From assembly GCF_040438925.1 (NCBI RefSeq), contig NZ_CP159258.1, positions 3,052,001-3,116,000 on the forward strand: a stretch of DNA of 64,000 nt, written 5' to 3'. The position numbers and the translations under genes were made by a program. Below, one piece after another: positions 35,597-44,797 of this stretch. This DNA is from Pseudomonas sp. MYb327 (GTDB lineage: Bacteria > Pseudomonadota > Gammaproteobacteria > Pseudomonadales > Pseudomonadaceae). The notes beneath the pieces are model-generated. The model searched no databases, was not told the origin of the DNA, and was given only the letters and a program-made list of their open reading frames with translations. The stretch's first letter is position 1; the number at the start of each line of letters is the position of its first letter.

Positions 35597-36370
35597 CTAT
35601 TCGCTGTAAATCATCTTCTTGGTCATGCCACCGTCGACCACGAACTCCTGGCCCGTGACAAACCCGGCGTTCTTCGACAGCAACCAGGCCACCATCGCCG
35701 CCACGTCCTCAACCGTCCCTACCCTGCCCGCCGGATGTTGCGCATGATCAGACTCGGTCAGCGGTTCGGCACGGCGTACGGAAGGATCGCGCGTGTCGAT
35801 CCAGCCGGGGCTGACTGCATTGACCCGGATCTCCGGACCAAGGCTGATAGCCAGCGCATGAGTCAGGGCCAACAAGCCGCCCTTGCTCGCTGCATACGCC
35901 TCAGTGTCAGGTTCCGACTGGCCGGCGCGGGTTGATGCCAGATTGACGATCGCCCCGCTATGCGCCCGCAGATACGGCGCACAGTGCTTGGCTAACAACA
36001 TCGGCCCGCTGAGGTTCACCGCCAGCACCCGATTCCAGTAAGCCAGATCAAGGCTTTCCAGGGTGATGTTGTGCGGATCGGCAACCGCTGCATTGCACAC
36101 CAGCGCATCCAGTCGCCCGAACTGCCCCAGCACCTCGGCAACACCCAACGCCACCTGCCCCTCGTTCGAGACGTCCATGGCGATGAACCAGGCATTTTCG
36201 CCCAGCACCTTCGCCACTTTCGATCCGCGAACCCGATCCAGATCCGTCAGCACGACTTGCCAGCCTTCGCTGATCAGCCAGGCCGCAATGCCCAGGCCAA
36301 TGCCCCGCGCAGCACCGGTAACCAGTGCGACACGGCCATTGGAGCCAGTTGGCGTGGACAACTCGATCAC
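35597..36370 (-). CDS. Short-chain dehydrogenase/reductase
   Basis: 257 residues. It has the cofactor motif TGAARGIG, the catalytic Ser-Tyr-Lys set ([13 protein letters not shown]) and a Rossmann fold throughout. Asp at the end of the second strand (LTDLDR) favours NAD over NADP. It overlaps the metZ stop by 4 bases (ATGA). The substrate is unknown; the same neighbour occurs in other pseudomonads. Confidence 0.88.
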   Translation of the reverse strand: MIELSTPTGSNGRVALVTGAARGIGLGIAAWLISEGWQVVLTDLDRVRGSKVAKVLGENAWFIAMDVSNEGQVALGVAEVLGQFGRLDALVCNAAVADPHNITLESLDLAYWNRVLAVNLSGPMLLAKHCAPYLRAHSGAIVNLASTRAGQSEPDTEAYAASKGGLLALTHALAISLGPEIRVNAVSPGWIDTRDPSVRRAEPLTESDHAQHPAGRVGTVEDVAAMVAWLLSKNAGFVTGQEFVVDGGMTKKMIYSE

Positions 36371-37578
36371 AAGGCAGCCAACCCGCGCGCCAGGTCGGCT
36401 TGCAGGTCAGCCACATCTTCCAGACCGACCGCAACGCGGATCAGACTGTCACGAATGCCCGCAGCCTCACGCTCTTGCGGCGCCAGTCGGCCGTGGGAGG
36501 TGGTGCTCGGGTGGGTAATGGTGGTTTTGCTGTCGCCCAGGTTTGCGGTGATCGAAATCAGACGGGTTGCATCGATAAAGCGCCAGGCACCCTCCTTGCC
36601 GCCCTTCACCTCGAAACTCACGACCGCGCCGAAACCCTTCTGCTGACGCAGGGCCAGTTCGTGCTGCGGATGGCTCTTGAGGCCGGCGTAATGGACTTTC
36701 TCGATACCGTCCTGCTGCTCCAGCCATTCGGCCAGTTGCTGGGCGTTGGCACAATGCGCCTTCATCCGCAGGTTCAGGGTTTCCAGACCTTTGAGGAAGA
36801 TCCAGGCGTTGAACGGGCTGAGGGTTGGCCCGGCGGTACGCAGGAAACCGACCACTTCTTTCATTTGCTCGCTGCGACCGGCCACGACACCGCCCATGCA
36901 ACGGCCTTGGCCGTCGATGAACTTGGTCGCTGAGTGCACAACGACGTCCGCGCCCATTTTCAGCGGCTGCTGCAGCGCCGGAGTGCAGAAGCAGTTGTCG
37001 ACCACCAGCATCGCGCCTTTGGCGTGAGCGATTTTTGCCAGTTCGGCAATATCCACCAGCTCAGCCAGCGGGTTGGACGGCGACTCGACGAACAGCAATT
37101 TGGTGTTGGCCTTGATCGCCGCGTCCCAGCCGGACAAGTTGGCCAACGGCACGTAATCGACTTCTACGCCGAAACGCTTGAAGTACTTCTCGAACAGGCT
37201 GATGGTCGAGCCGAATACGCTTTGCGACACCAGCACGTGATCACCAGCGCTGCACAGGCTCATCACCACCGCCATGATCGCGGCCATGCCGGTCGCGGTG
37301 GCTACGGCCTGCTCGGCACCTTCCAGCGCGGCAATGCGCTCTTCGAAGGCGCGCACGGTCGGGTTGGTGTAGCGCGAGTAAACATTGCCCGGCACTTCCC
37401 CGGCAAAACGCGCGGCGGCGTCAGCGGCGGTACGGAATACATAGCTCGAAGTGAAGAACATCGGATCACCGTGTTCGCCTTCCGGCGTACGGTGCTGACC
37501 GGCACGTACGGCCAGGGTATCGAACGCTACGCCTTCGAGGTCGCTGTCCAACCGACCGGCATCCCAATCCTGACTCAT
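36367..37578 (-). CDS. metZ: O-succinylhomoserine sulfhydrylase
   Basis: 403-residue PLP enzyme that makes homocysteine directly from O-succinylhomoserine and sulfide, the main methionine route in Pseudomonas. The PLP lysine is in [19 protein letters not shown] and TGMAA are typical of the Cys/Met family. It lies 72 bases after purF behind a terminator-like hairpin. The start at 37578 gives the family N-terminus. Confidence 0.95.
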   Translation of the reverse strand: MSQDWDAGRLDSDLEGVAFDTLAVRAGQHRTPEGEHGDPMFFTSSYVFRTAADAAARFAGEVPGNVYSRYTNPTVRAFEERIAALEGAEQAVATATGMAAIMAVVMSLCSAGDHVLVSQSVFGSTISLFEKYFKRFGVEVDYVPLANLSGWDAAIKANTKLLFVESPSNPLAELVDIAELAKIAHAKGAMLVVDNCFCTPALQQPLKMGADVVVHSATKFIDGQGRCMGGVVAGRSEQMKEVVGFLRTAGPTLSPFNAWIFLKGLETLNLRMKAHCANAQQLAEWLEQQDGIEKVHYAGLKSHPQHELALRQQKGFGAVVSFEVKGGKEGAWRFIDATRLISITANLGDSKTTITHPSTTSHGRLAPQEREAAGIRDSLIRVAVGLEDVADLQADLARGLAAL

Positions 37579-37624
37579 GCTGTCACTCCTTTCCCTATTC
37601 TCGTAATTAAAAGCCAGATACAAA

Positions 37625-37644
37625 ACCGGCCCCTCAGGGCCGGT
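37625..37644 (-). terminator. Intra-operon terminator between purF and metZ
   Basis: On the minus strand ACCGGCCC, TGAG, GGGCCGGT, then TTTG. The T run is short, so read-through into metZ is likely. Confidence 0.7.
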
Positions 37645-37650
37645 AGTTAC

Positions 37651-39156
37651 TCAGTTGTTATACAGATCGATGATCGCGCTGACTGCCTGCGTCTTGACCT
37701 TGGAGGCATCGTTACGAGCCTGCTCGATCTTGTTCAGGTAAGCCTCGTCGACGTCGCCGGTGACGTACTGGCCGTCGAACACTGCGCAGTCGAACTTGTC
37801 GATCTTGATCTTGCCGCCACCGACCGCTTCGATCAAGTCAGGCAAGTCCTGATAGATCAGCCAGTCGGCGCCGATCAGATCAGCCACGTCCTGGGTCGAA
37901 CGGTTGTGGGCGATCAGTTCGTGGGCGCTCGGCATGTCGATACCGTAGACGTTCGGGAAGCGTACGGCAGGCGCTGCGGAGCAGAAGTAAACGTTCTTGG
38001 CGCCTGCTTCGCGAGCCATCTGGATGATCTGCTTGCAGGTGGTGCCGCGAACGATGGAGTCGTCCACCAGCATCACGTTTTTGCCGCGGAATTCCAGTTC
38101 GATGGCGTTGAGCTTCTGGCGAACGGATTTTTTCCGTGCAGCCTGGCCCGGCATGATGAAGGTCCGGCCGATGTAGCGGTTCTTCACGAAGCCTTCGCGG
38201 AATTTCACGCCCAGGTGGTTCGCCAGCTCCAAGGCCGCGGTGCGGCTGGTGTCCGGGATCGGGATGACCACGTCGATGTCATGCTCAGGACGCTCGCGCA
38301 GGATCTTCTCGGCGAGCTTCTCGCCCATGCGCAGACGGGCCTTGTAGACCGACACACCGTCGATGATCGAATCCGGACGCGCCAGGTAGACGTGTTCGAA
38401 GATGCACGGGGTCAGGGACGGGTTGGTCGCGCACTGACGGGTGTGCAGCTTGCCGTCTTCAGTGATGTAGACCGCTTCGCCCGGTGCCAGGTCGCGAATC
38501 AGGGTGAAACCAAGAACGTCCAGGGACACGCTTTCGGAGGCGATCATGTACTCGACGCCTTCGTCGGTGTGACGCTGGCCGAACACGATCGGGCGGATGC
38601 CGTGCGGGTCGCGGAAACCGACGATGCCGTAACCGGTCACCATCGCCACGACGGCGTAACCACCGACGCAACGGTTGTGCACGTCGGTAACAGCAGCGAA
38701 CACGTCTTCTTCGGTTGGCTGCAACTTGCCGCGCTGGGCCAACTCGTGTGCAAACACGTTGAGCAGCACTTCCGAGTCGGAGCTGGTGTTGACGTGGCGC
38801 AGGTCAGATTCGTAAATCTCCTTGGCCAGTTGTTCAACGTTGGTCAGGTTACCGTTGTGCGCCAGGGTAATGCCGTAAGGCGAGTTGACGTAAAACGGTT
38901 GAGCTTCGGCCGAGGTCGAGCTGCCAGCGGTCGGATAACGCACATGGCCAATGCCCATGTGGCCGACCAGGCGCTGCATGTGACGCTGATGGAACACGTC
39001 ACGCACCAGGCCATTGTCCTTGCGCAGGAATAACCGGCCATCATGGCTGGTCACGATACCGGCAGCGTCCTGGCCGCGGTGCTGGAGGACGGTTAGCGCG
39101 TCATACAGCGCCTGATTGACGTTCGACTTACCGACGATACCGACGATGCCACACAT
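37651..39156 (-). CDS. purF: Amidophosphoribosyltransferase
   Basis: 501 residues. It catalyses the first committed step of purine synthesis. Cys2 of MCGIVGIVG is the N-terminal nucleophile of the glutaminase half; the transferase half has the PRPP loop [13 protein letters not shown]. The start at 39156 places Cys at position 2, which the enzyme needs, so the longer frame from 39165 is wrong. Confidence 0.98.
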   Translation of the reverse strand: MCGIVGIVGKSNVNQALYDALTVLQHRGQDAAGIVTSHDGRLFLRKDNGLVRDVFHQRHMQRLVGHMGIGHVRYPTAGSSTSAEAQPFYVNSPYGITLAHNGNLTNVEQLAKEIYESDLRHVNTSSDSEVLLNVFAHELAQRGKLQPTEEDVFAAVTDVHNRCVGGYAVVAMVTGYGIVGFRDPHGIRPIVFGQRHTDEGVEYMIASESVSLDVLGFTLIRDLAPGEAVYITEDGKLHTRQCATNPSLTPCIFEHVYLARPDSIIDGVSVYKARLRMGEKLAEKILRERPEHDIDVVIPIPDTSRTAALELANHLGVKFREGFVKNRYIGRTFIMPGQAARKKSVRQKLNAIELEFRGKNVMLVDDSIVRGTTCKQIIQMAREAGAKNVYFCSAAPAVRFPNVYGIDMPSAHELIAHNRSTQDVADLIGADWLIYQDLPDLIEAVGGGKIKIDKFDCAVFDGQYVTGDVDEAYLNKIEQARNDASKVKTQAVSAIIDLYNN

Positions 39157-39197
39157 GCGACGCAACCCCTACTTAATGGATCTGGACTGAACAACAC

Positions 39198-39758
39198 TCA
39201 CTGAGGCGTTTTGGCCGTCGGCAAGAGTTGCTCCTTGAACGGTATTTCAGCGGGTACGCTGATACCGCTGGCAAGCCACTGACTGCTCCACCCGAGAATC
39301 AGGTTTTTGGACCAGTCTGCGACCAATAAAAATTTTGGCACGAGCTGGGACTCTTTCCACCAACCGTCCTGCTGTACCGGCCCCAGGCTCAACAGCCCGA
39401 CCGCCACGACCACCAGCAACACGCCACGCGCAGCGCCGAAGGCCATGCCGAGGAATCGATCGGTCCCGGACAACCCGGTGACGCGAACCAACTCGCCGAT
39501 AAGATAATTGATCATTGCGCCTACGATCAGCGTGGCGACAAACATGATGGCACAGCCCGTGATCACACGAGCCGACGGGGTCTGGATATATCCGGCGAGG
39601 TATTCGGACAATGAGCCACCGAACATCCAGGCAACGGCTCCTGCGATGATCCAGGTCACCAGCGACAATGCTTCTTTGACGAAGCCGCGGCTCAGACTGA
39701 TCAATGCGGAGATGGCGACGATTGCAACGATCGCCCAGTCAACCCAGGTAAATGGCAC
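39198..39758 (-). CDS. cvpA: CvpA family membrane protein
   Basis: 186 residues with four membrane segments (VDWAIVAIVAISALISLSRG and so on). It is named for colicin V production in E. coli and normally precedes purF. In later studies it is linked to envelope stress and bile resistance. The position before purF is conserved. Confidence 0.93.
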   Translation of the reverse strand: MPFTWVDWAIVAIVAISALISLSRGFVKEALSLVTWIIAGAVAWMFGGSLSEYLAGYIQTPSARVITGCAIMFVATLIVGAMINYLIGELVRVTGLSGTDRFLGMAFGAARGVLLVVVAVGLLSLGPVQQDGWWKESQLVPKFLLVADWSKNLILGWSSQWLASGISVPAEIPFKEQLLPTAKTPQ

Positions 39759-39856
39759 AGTGCAGCCTACAGACGGATAAGGCGGCGCATTTTAGCAGAG
39801 CCCATGCTTATCGGTAAGCTGCGATTGTCAGTGCATTTCAAATCGGTGCGATAGAT

Positions 39857-40528
39857 TTAGCCGCGTTCTGGTTGAAAGCGCACGACAAAACCCTTGAGGT
39901 TCTGCTGGCGGTTCAACAAGTCACGCAGACGATCGGCCTCGGCGCGCTCGATCAGCGGCCCGACAAAGACCCGGTTCTTGCCGTCGGCAGAGCGGATATA
40001 GGCGTTGTAACCCTGGCTACGCAGGGTTTTCTGCAGTTTTTCTGCACTTTCACGATTGGCCAGGCTGGCCAGTTGCACCGACCAACTGACCGACAGGCCA
40101 TTGGCGTCGACGCGACTTTGCGTGGTATCCGGTTTACCCGGCGCCGCCGTGATGGGCTGGGCAGGCGCGGTAGCCGGTTTTGCGGCCAATGCAGGCACCG
40201 GCGCTGGCGCAGGCGGCGTAACCGGTTTGGCAGCAGGTGCCGGAGCCGTTGCAGCAGGTGCACTCGGTACCGCCGACGCTTCCTGTTGGACAATATCTTC
40301 ATCGCTCGGCACCGGCTCCTGCGGCAGCGCTTGCGGCTCAGGCACCACCACCGGCTCGACCTGCACTTGCGGCATCGCCGGCGCTTGTGGCGCCGCAGGG
40401 GCTTCGACCGTGACCTGGCGCTGCTCATCCTGACGGGAGAACAGCATCGGCAGGAAAATCACGGCCAGTGCGACCAGAACCAGGGCGCCGACCATGCGCT
40501 GTTTGTAGGCTTTATCCAGCAATGCCAT
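39857..40528 (-). CDS. SPOR-domain inner-membrane protein (DedD-like)
   Basis: 223 residues. A short cytoplasmic N-terminus and one membrane span (MVGALVLVALAVIFLPMLF) are followed by a long Pro/Ala/Val linker. A C-terminal SPOR domain (VQLASLANRESAEKLQKTLR, GYNAYIR, RVFVGPLIERAEADRLRDLL) binds denuded septal peptidoglycan. The position after folC is that of dedD in E. coli. It overlaps folC by 17 bases. Confidence 0.9.
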   Translation of the reverse strand: MALLDKAYKQRMVGALVLVALAVIFLPMLFSRQDEQRQVTVEAPAAPQAPAMPQVQVEPVVVPEPQALPQEPVPSDEDIVQQEASAVPSAPAATAPAPAAKPVTPPAPAPVPALAAKPATAPAQPITAAPGKPDTTQSRVDANGLSVSWSVQLASLANRESAEKLQKTLRSQGYNAYIRSADGKNRVFVGPLIERAEADRLRDLLNRQQNLKGFVVRFQPERG

Positions 40529-41819
40529 TTGCCGCTTCCTCCGTGGAGCGCCGAGCCAGCCATTCGAGGGCCTCGGCGACACAATAAAATGATCCGAACA
40601 ACAGAATTTCGTCGTCGCTCGTCGCCAGCGCGCTCTGCCCTTCCAGGGCGGCGGCAACGCTGTGATAAGACGTTACCAAAGCACCACGCTTTTTCAGTGC
40701 GTCGTGCAAATCGGCAACCGGTCGCGCCCGAGGTGAATCGAGCGGAGCGACGGCCCAGTGCTCGACACTAGCACTCAATTCACCAATAACTCCATCCAGA
40801 TCCTTGTCCGCCAGCAACCCGAACACCGCCAGACGCCTGCCGACCGGTGGACGACTGGCCAGACGCCGAGCCAGATACTCGGCCGCATGGGGGTTATGCC
40901 CCACATCCAGCAACAGATTCAGACGCTTGCCCTGCCAATCAAACTGCCGCCGATCGAGACGCCCGACCACTCGAGTGGCTTGCAACGCCTGAATAATCTG
41001 CCCATCGACCCACGGCAACCCCAGCAGCAGATAGGCCTGCAACGCCAGCGCAGCGTTTTCCATGGGCAGATCGAGCAACGGCAGATCACGCAACTCGACG
41101 ACGCGACCTTGAGCATCAAGCCCGCGCCATTGCCAGTAGTGATCAGTGATGCCGAGATCGAAGTCGCGCCCACGCAGGAAAAACGGGCAATCAAGCTCGC
41201 GCGCCTTGTCCAGCAGGGGTTGTGGAGGATTCAGATCGCCACAAAGCGCAGGCGCGCCCTGACGGAAGATGCCGGCCTTCTCGAAGGCCACGGACTCACG
41301 GGTATCACCCAGGTAATCCGCATGATCGACGCCAATGCTGGTGACCAGCGCCATGTCGGCGTCCACCACGTTGACCGTGTCCAGACGCCCGCCCAGGCCG
41401 ACTTCCAACACCACGGCGTCGAGCCCCGACTGTTGAAACAGCCAGAACGCCGCCAGGGTGCCCATTTCGAAATAAGTCAGGGAAGTGTTGCCGCGACCGG
41501 CTTCAACGGCAGCGAAGGCCTGGCACAGCTCGGCGTCAGTGGCTTCGACGCCGTTGACCTGCACCCGCTCGTTGTAACGCAGCAGATGCGGGGAATTGTA
41601 AACACCGACGTTCAGGCCCTGGGCCCGCAGCAACGACGCCACGAACGCACAGGTAGAACCCTTGCCGTTGGTGCCGGTGACCGTAATCACCCGAGGCGCC
41701 GGCTTGCCCAGTCCCATACGGGACGCTACCTGTCGCGAGCGCTCAAGGCCCATGTCGATGGCCGAGGGGTGCAACTGCTCAAGGTAGGCGAGCCACTCGC
41801 CAAGGGTACGTTCAGTCAT
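40512..41819 (-). CDS. folC: Bifunctional folylpolyglutamate/dihydrofolate synthase
   Basis: 435-residue Mur-ligase-family ATPase. It adds glutamate to dihydropteroate and then to tetrahydrofolate. The P-loop is [32 protein letters not shown] and DVGHNPHA are family signatures. It overlaps accD by 4 bases. Confidence 0.96.
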   Translation of the reverse strand: MTERTLGEWLAYLEQLHPSAIDMGLERSRQVASRMGLGKPAPRVITVTGTNGKGSTCAFVASLLRAQGLNVGVYNSPHLLRYNERVQVNGVEATDAELCQAFAAVEAGRGNTSLTYFEMGTLAAFWLFQQSGLDAVVLEVGLGGRLDTVNVVDADMALVTSIGVDHADYLGDTRESVAFEKAGIFRQGAPALCGDLNPPQPLLDKARELDCPFFLRGRDFDLGITDHYWQWRGLDAQGRVVELRDLPLLDLPMENAALALQAYLLLGLPWVDGQIIQALQATRVVGRLDRRQFDWQGKRLNLLLDVGHNPHAAEYLARRLASRPPVGRRLAVFGLLADKDLDGVIGELSASVEHWAVAPLDSPRARPVADLHDALKKRGALVTSYHSVAAALEGQSALATSDDEILLFGSFYCVAEALEWLARRSTEEAANGIAG

Positions 41820-42736
41820 ATGTTGGCAGGTACCGGTGGAACCACGATCGGCTCGATTGGCGCGGCGACGAATTTCGGCGTCGGCAGGCCCATCATTTGC
41901 GCCAGCAGGTTACCCAGGCGCGGACGCAGTTCCTGACGGTGGATGATCATGTCGATCGCGCCGTGCTCCAGCAGGAACTCGCTGCGCTGGAAGCCTTCCG
42001 GCAGTTTTTCGCGCACGGTTTGCTCGATAACGCGCGGGCCGGCAAAGCCGATCAGGGCTTTCGGCTCGCCGACAATCACGTCGCCGAGCATCGCCAGACT
42101 GGCGGAAACACCGCCGTAGACCGGATCGGTCAACACGGAGATGAACGGAATGCCTTCTTCACGCAGACGCGCCAGAACCGCGGAGGTCTTGGCCATTTGC
42201 ATCAGGGAGATCAGCGCTTCCTGCATCCGCGCACCACCGGAGGCGGAGAAGCAGATCATCGGGCAGCGTTTTTCCAGGGCGTAGTTGGCAGCGCGGACGA
42301 AGCGCTCACCGACGATGGCGCCCATCGAACCACCCATGAAGGAGAATTCAAACGCCGAGACCACGACCGGCATGCCCAGCAGGGTACCGCTCATCGAGAT
42401 CAGCGCGTCTTTTTCGCCGGTCTGCTTTTGCGCAGCGGTCAGGCGATCCTTGTACTTCTTGCCGTCGCGGAATTTCAGGCGGTCAACCGGCTCCAGGTCG
42501 GCGCCCAGTTCGCTACGGCCTTCGGCGTCGAGGAAAATGTCGATACGGGCGCGGGCGCCGATACGCATGTGATGGTTGCACTTGGGGCAAACGTCCAGGG
42601 TCTTTTCCAGCTCTGGACGATACAGCACAGCCTCGCAGGACGGGCATTTGTGCCAAAGACCTTCAGGCACCGAGCTCTTCTTGACCTCGGAACGCATGAT
42701 CGAAGGGATCAGTTTGTCTACTAACCAGTTGCTCAT
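41816..42736 (-). CDS. accD: Acetyl-CoA carboxylase carboxyltransferase subunit beta
   Basis: 306 residues. The N-terminal zinc ribbon has CPSC and CPKC; it binds mRNA and DNA in E. coli AccD. The crotonase-like domain has [19 protein letters not shown] and [10 protein letters not shown]. The C-terminal PAPIEP-like tail ([14 protein letters not shown]) is Pro-rich. It starts the accD-folC-SPOR-cvpA-purF run. Confidence 0.97.
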   Translation of the reverse strand: MSNWLVDKLIPSIMRSEVKKSSVPEGLWHKCPSCEAVLYRPELEKTLDVCPKCNHHMRIGARARIDIFLDAEGRSELGADLEPVDRLKFRDGKKYKDRLTAAQKQTGEKDALISMSGTLLGMPVVVSAFEFSFMGGSMGAIVGERFVRAANYALEKRCPMICFSASGGARMQEALISLMQMAKTSAVLARLREEGIPFISVLTDPVYGGVSASLAMLGDVIVGEPKALIGFAGPRVIEQTVREKLPEGFQRSEFLLEHGAIDMIIHRQELRPRLGNLLAQMMGLPTPKFVAAPIEPIVVPPVPANI

Positions 42737-42951
42737 GCTTTCTTTCTCCAGTACCGGCGGCCCGAACGCTCTGGTTCGCAGCCCCGCGTATGCCCTTGAG
42801 CTAAATTCATGTGTGCGGCGATGTTTGATGAGCCGCCACGGTCAGCGCGAAACATGACCTGCGTGCAACCCCATAAACCCTCAGCCATGCCTGCTTTGTG
42901 CAAGTGCAGTTAAAGACGGCGGCAGTGTGCCAGCCGTCACATCACGACCCC
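42737..42951. other. Intergenic region trpF-accD
   Basis: It contains no gene or clear terminator. The accD ribosome site is weak (GGAGAAAGAAAG). Confidence 0.4.
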
Positions 42952-42996
42952 GATCAAAAGATCGCAGCCTCGCTTCACTCGCCAGCTCCTACAGCC
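42952..42996. repeat. REP-like element reaching into trpF
   Basis: On the minus strand it reads CTGTAGGAGCTGGCGAG, then TGAAGCGAGGCTGCGATCTT and TTGATC. This is the P. fluorescens intergenic repeat, which normally runs CTGTAGGAGCTGCCGAAGG and GCTGCGATCTTTTGATC. Its first part is inside the trpF reading frame. Confidence 0.65.
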
Positions 42997-43601
42997 GCCT
43001 TGATAAACGCCTGAATCTTTGCGTGATCCTTGATGCCCTTGCTGGCCTCTACCCCACCGCTAACATCCACGGCATACGGTCGAACCCGCGCCACTGCCTC
43101 GGCGACGTTTTCCGGGGTCAGTCCGCCCGCCAGGATGATCGGTTTGCTCAGGCCTTGCGGTATCAATGACCAGTCGAACGCTTCACCGGTTCCCCCCGGA
43201 ATGCCTTCGACATAGGCGTCGAGCAAGATACCGCTGGCGCTCGGATAAGCGTCGCAAGCCGCCGCGATGTCGTCACCGGCCTTGACCCGCAATGCCTTGA
43301 TGTACGGGCGATGCCAGCCTTCGCAGTCCTCAGCGCTTTCGTCGCCATGGAACTGCAACAGGTCCAGCGGCACGGCGTCGAGGATCTCCCCCAACTCGCA
43401 TCGGCTGACATTGACGAACAACCCCACGGTGGTCACGAACGGCGGCAACGCCTTGATGATCGAGCGCGCCTGCTGGAACGTCACTGCCCGCGGACTTTTG
43501 GCATAAAACACAAAACCAATGGCATCGGCCCCAGCCTCGACCGCTGCCAACGCATCTTCTATGCGGGTAATCCCGCAAATCTTGCTGCGAACGGCTGACA
43601 T
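42975..43601 (-). CDS. trpF: Phosphoribosylanthranilate isomerase
   Basis: 208-residue TIM barrel that converts phosphoribosylanthranilate to CdRP in tryptophan synthesis. The catalytic cysteine is in [15 protein letters not shown] and DVSGGVE are family motifs. The final residues AVGAGE and the stop are encoded by the REP-like element. The start at 43601 gives the normal N-terminus. Confidence 0.96.
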   Translation of the reverse strand: MSAVRSKICGITRIEDALAAVEAGADAIGFVFYAKSPRAVTFQQARSIIKALPPFVTTVGLFVNVSRCELGEILDAVPLDLLQFHGDESAEDCEGWHRPYIKALRVKAGDDIAAACDAYPSASGILLDAYVEGIPGGTGEAFDWSLIPQGLSKPIILAGGLTPENVAEAVARVRPYAVDVSGGVEASKGIKDHAKIQAFIKAAVGAGE

Positions 43602-43664
43602 GTCGATAAAACCCCACGGCAAATCCGAGAAAGTCCCGGATGGTAACAAAAGCGTTCGAGGGCG

Positions 43665-44489
43665 TCAGCCGTCAAGTTCGGTGAAACCGGTGAGGAAATG
43701 CGGGCCGATGAAACGTTCGGGCAATTCGAACTCGTCGCGGTACTCGACCTGCACCAGATACAGGCCAAACGGATGCGCGGTCACCCCGCCGGAACGCCGG
43801 ATTCGGCTCTCCAACACTTCTTTCATCCACTCCACCGGGCGCTCGCCTGCACCGATGGTCATCAGCACCCCGGCGATGTTTCGCACCATGTGGTGCAGGA
43901 ACGCACTGGCGCGGATATCCAGGACAATCATCTTGCCGTGACGGGTAACGCGCAGATGATGCAGTTCCTTGATCGGCGACTTGGCCTGACATTGACCGGC
44001 GCGGAAAGCACTGAAGTCATGGGTCCCGACCAGATACTGCGCCGCTTCGGCCATGCGCTCGACGTCCAGCGGACGATGGTTCCAGGTGATTTCTTCGTTC
44101 AGGTGCGCCGGACGGATCTGATCGTTGTAGATCACGTAGCGATAGCGTCGGGCGATGGCCTTGAACCGCGCATGAAAATGCGCCGGCATGACTTTGGCCC
44201 AACTGACACTGACATCGTGTGGCAAGTTGATGTTGGCACCCATCACCCAGGCCTTCATCGAACGCTCGACCTGCGTATCGAAGTGCACCACCTGACCGCA
44301 AGCGTGAACGCCGGCATCGGTGCGCCCGGCGCAGAGCAGCGACACAGGTGAATCGGCGACTTTGGACAAGGCGTTTTCGAGGGTTTCCTGCACGGTCAGG
44401 ACACCCGAAGCCTGGCGTTGCCAGCCGCGATATCGCGAGCCTTTGTATTCAACGCCCAGCGCGATCCGGAAAAAGCCGTCAGCCGCCAT
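43665..44489 (-). CDS. truA: tRNA pseudouridine(38-40) synthase
   Basis: 274 residues. It modifies U38-U40 in the anticodon loop of many tRNAs. The catalytic Asp is in CAGRTDAGVHA; YRYVIYN and HHMVRNIAG are family motifs. The start is uncertain: the ATG at 44489 (MAADGFFRIALGVEYKG) fits the family and is used here, but TTG codons at 44546 and 44519 would add a short tail. Confidence 0.93.
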   Translation of the reverse strand: MAADGFFRIALGVEYKGSRYRGWQRQASGVLTVQETLENALSKVADSPVSLLCAGRTDAGVHACGQVVHFDTQVERSMKAWVMGANINLPHDVSVSWAKVMPAHFHARFKAIARRYRYVIYNDQIRPAHLNEEITWNHRPLDVERMAEAAQYLVGTHDFSAFRAGQCQAKSPIKELHHLRVTRHGKMIVLDIRASAFLHHMVRNIAGVLMTIGAGERPVEWMKEVLESRIRRSGGVTAHPFGLYLVQVEYRDEFELPERFIGPHFLTGFTELDG

Positions 44490-44618
44490 TTCGGCGGCCG
44501 GATTATCTATGTTTGCCAAGGGGGAACAGCCTGTTGATGTGCGCAAAGGCGGGCATTATAAGGCCGCCGAGCTTGGACGCCAGTACAACAGAAAGACCTG
44601 CGGCGAATGGGATACCCT

Positions 44619-44716
44619 CTTCGCGAGCAGGCTCCCTCCCACGGGGGATTGGTATCCAACACAAATGGCTTGAACAACTCGATCCATGCGGGAGCGAGCC
44701 TGCTGGCGATAGCGGC
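44619..44716. repeat. REP element pair
   Basis: CTTCGCGAGCAGGCTCCCTC and the mirror GGGAGCGAGCCTGCTGGCGA enclose about 50 bases. It lies between truA and fimV. Confidence 0.75.
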
Positions 44717-44751
44717 ACCACAAGCACCATCGCATTACCGTTGAAACAAAA

Positions 44752-44775
44752 ACGGCAGCCTCATCAGGCTGCCGT
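44752..44775 (-). terminator. Terminator of fimV
   Basis: On the minus strand ACGGCAGCCT, GATG, AGGCTGCCGT, then TTTTGTTT. Perfect 10-bp stem. Confidence 0.92.
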
Positions 44776-44797
44776 CTGTTTACAACGCATCAATCAC

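Noticed and set aside
36934..39033. 699-residue plus-strand open frame
   Set aside because: It is antisense to metZ and purF, both of which carry catalytic motifs in the minus strand.
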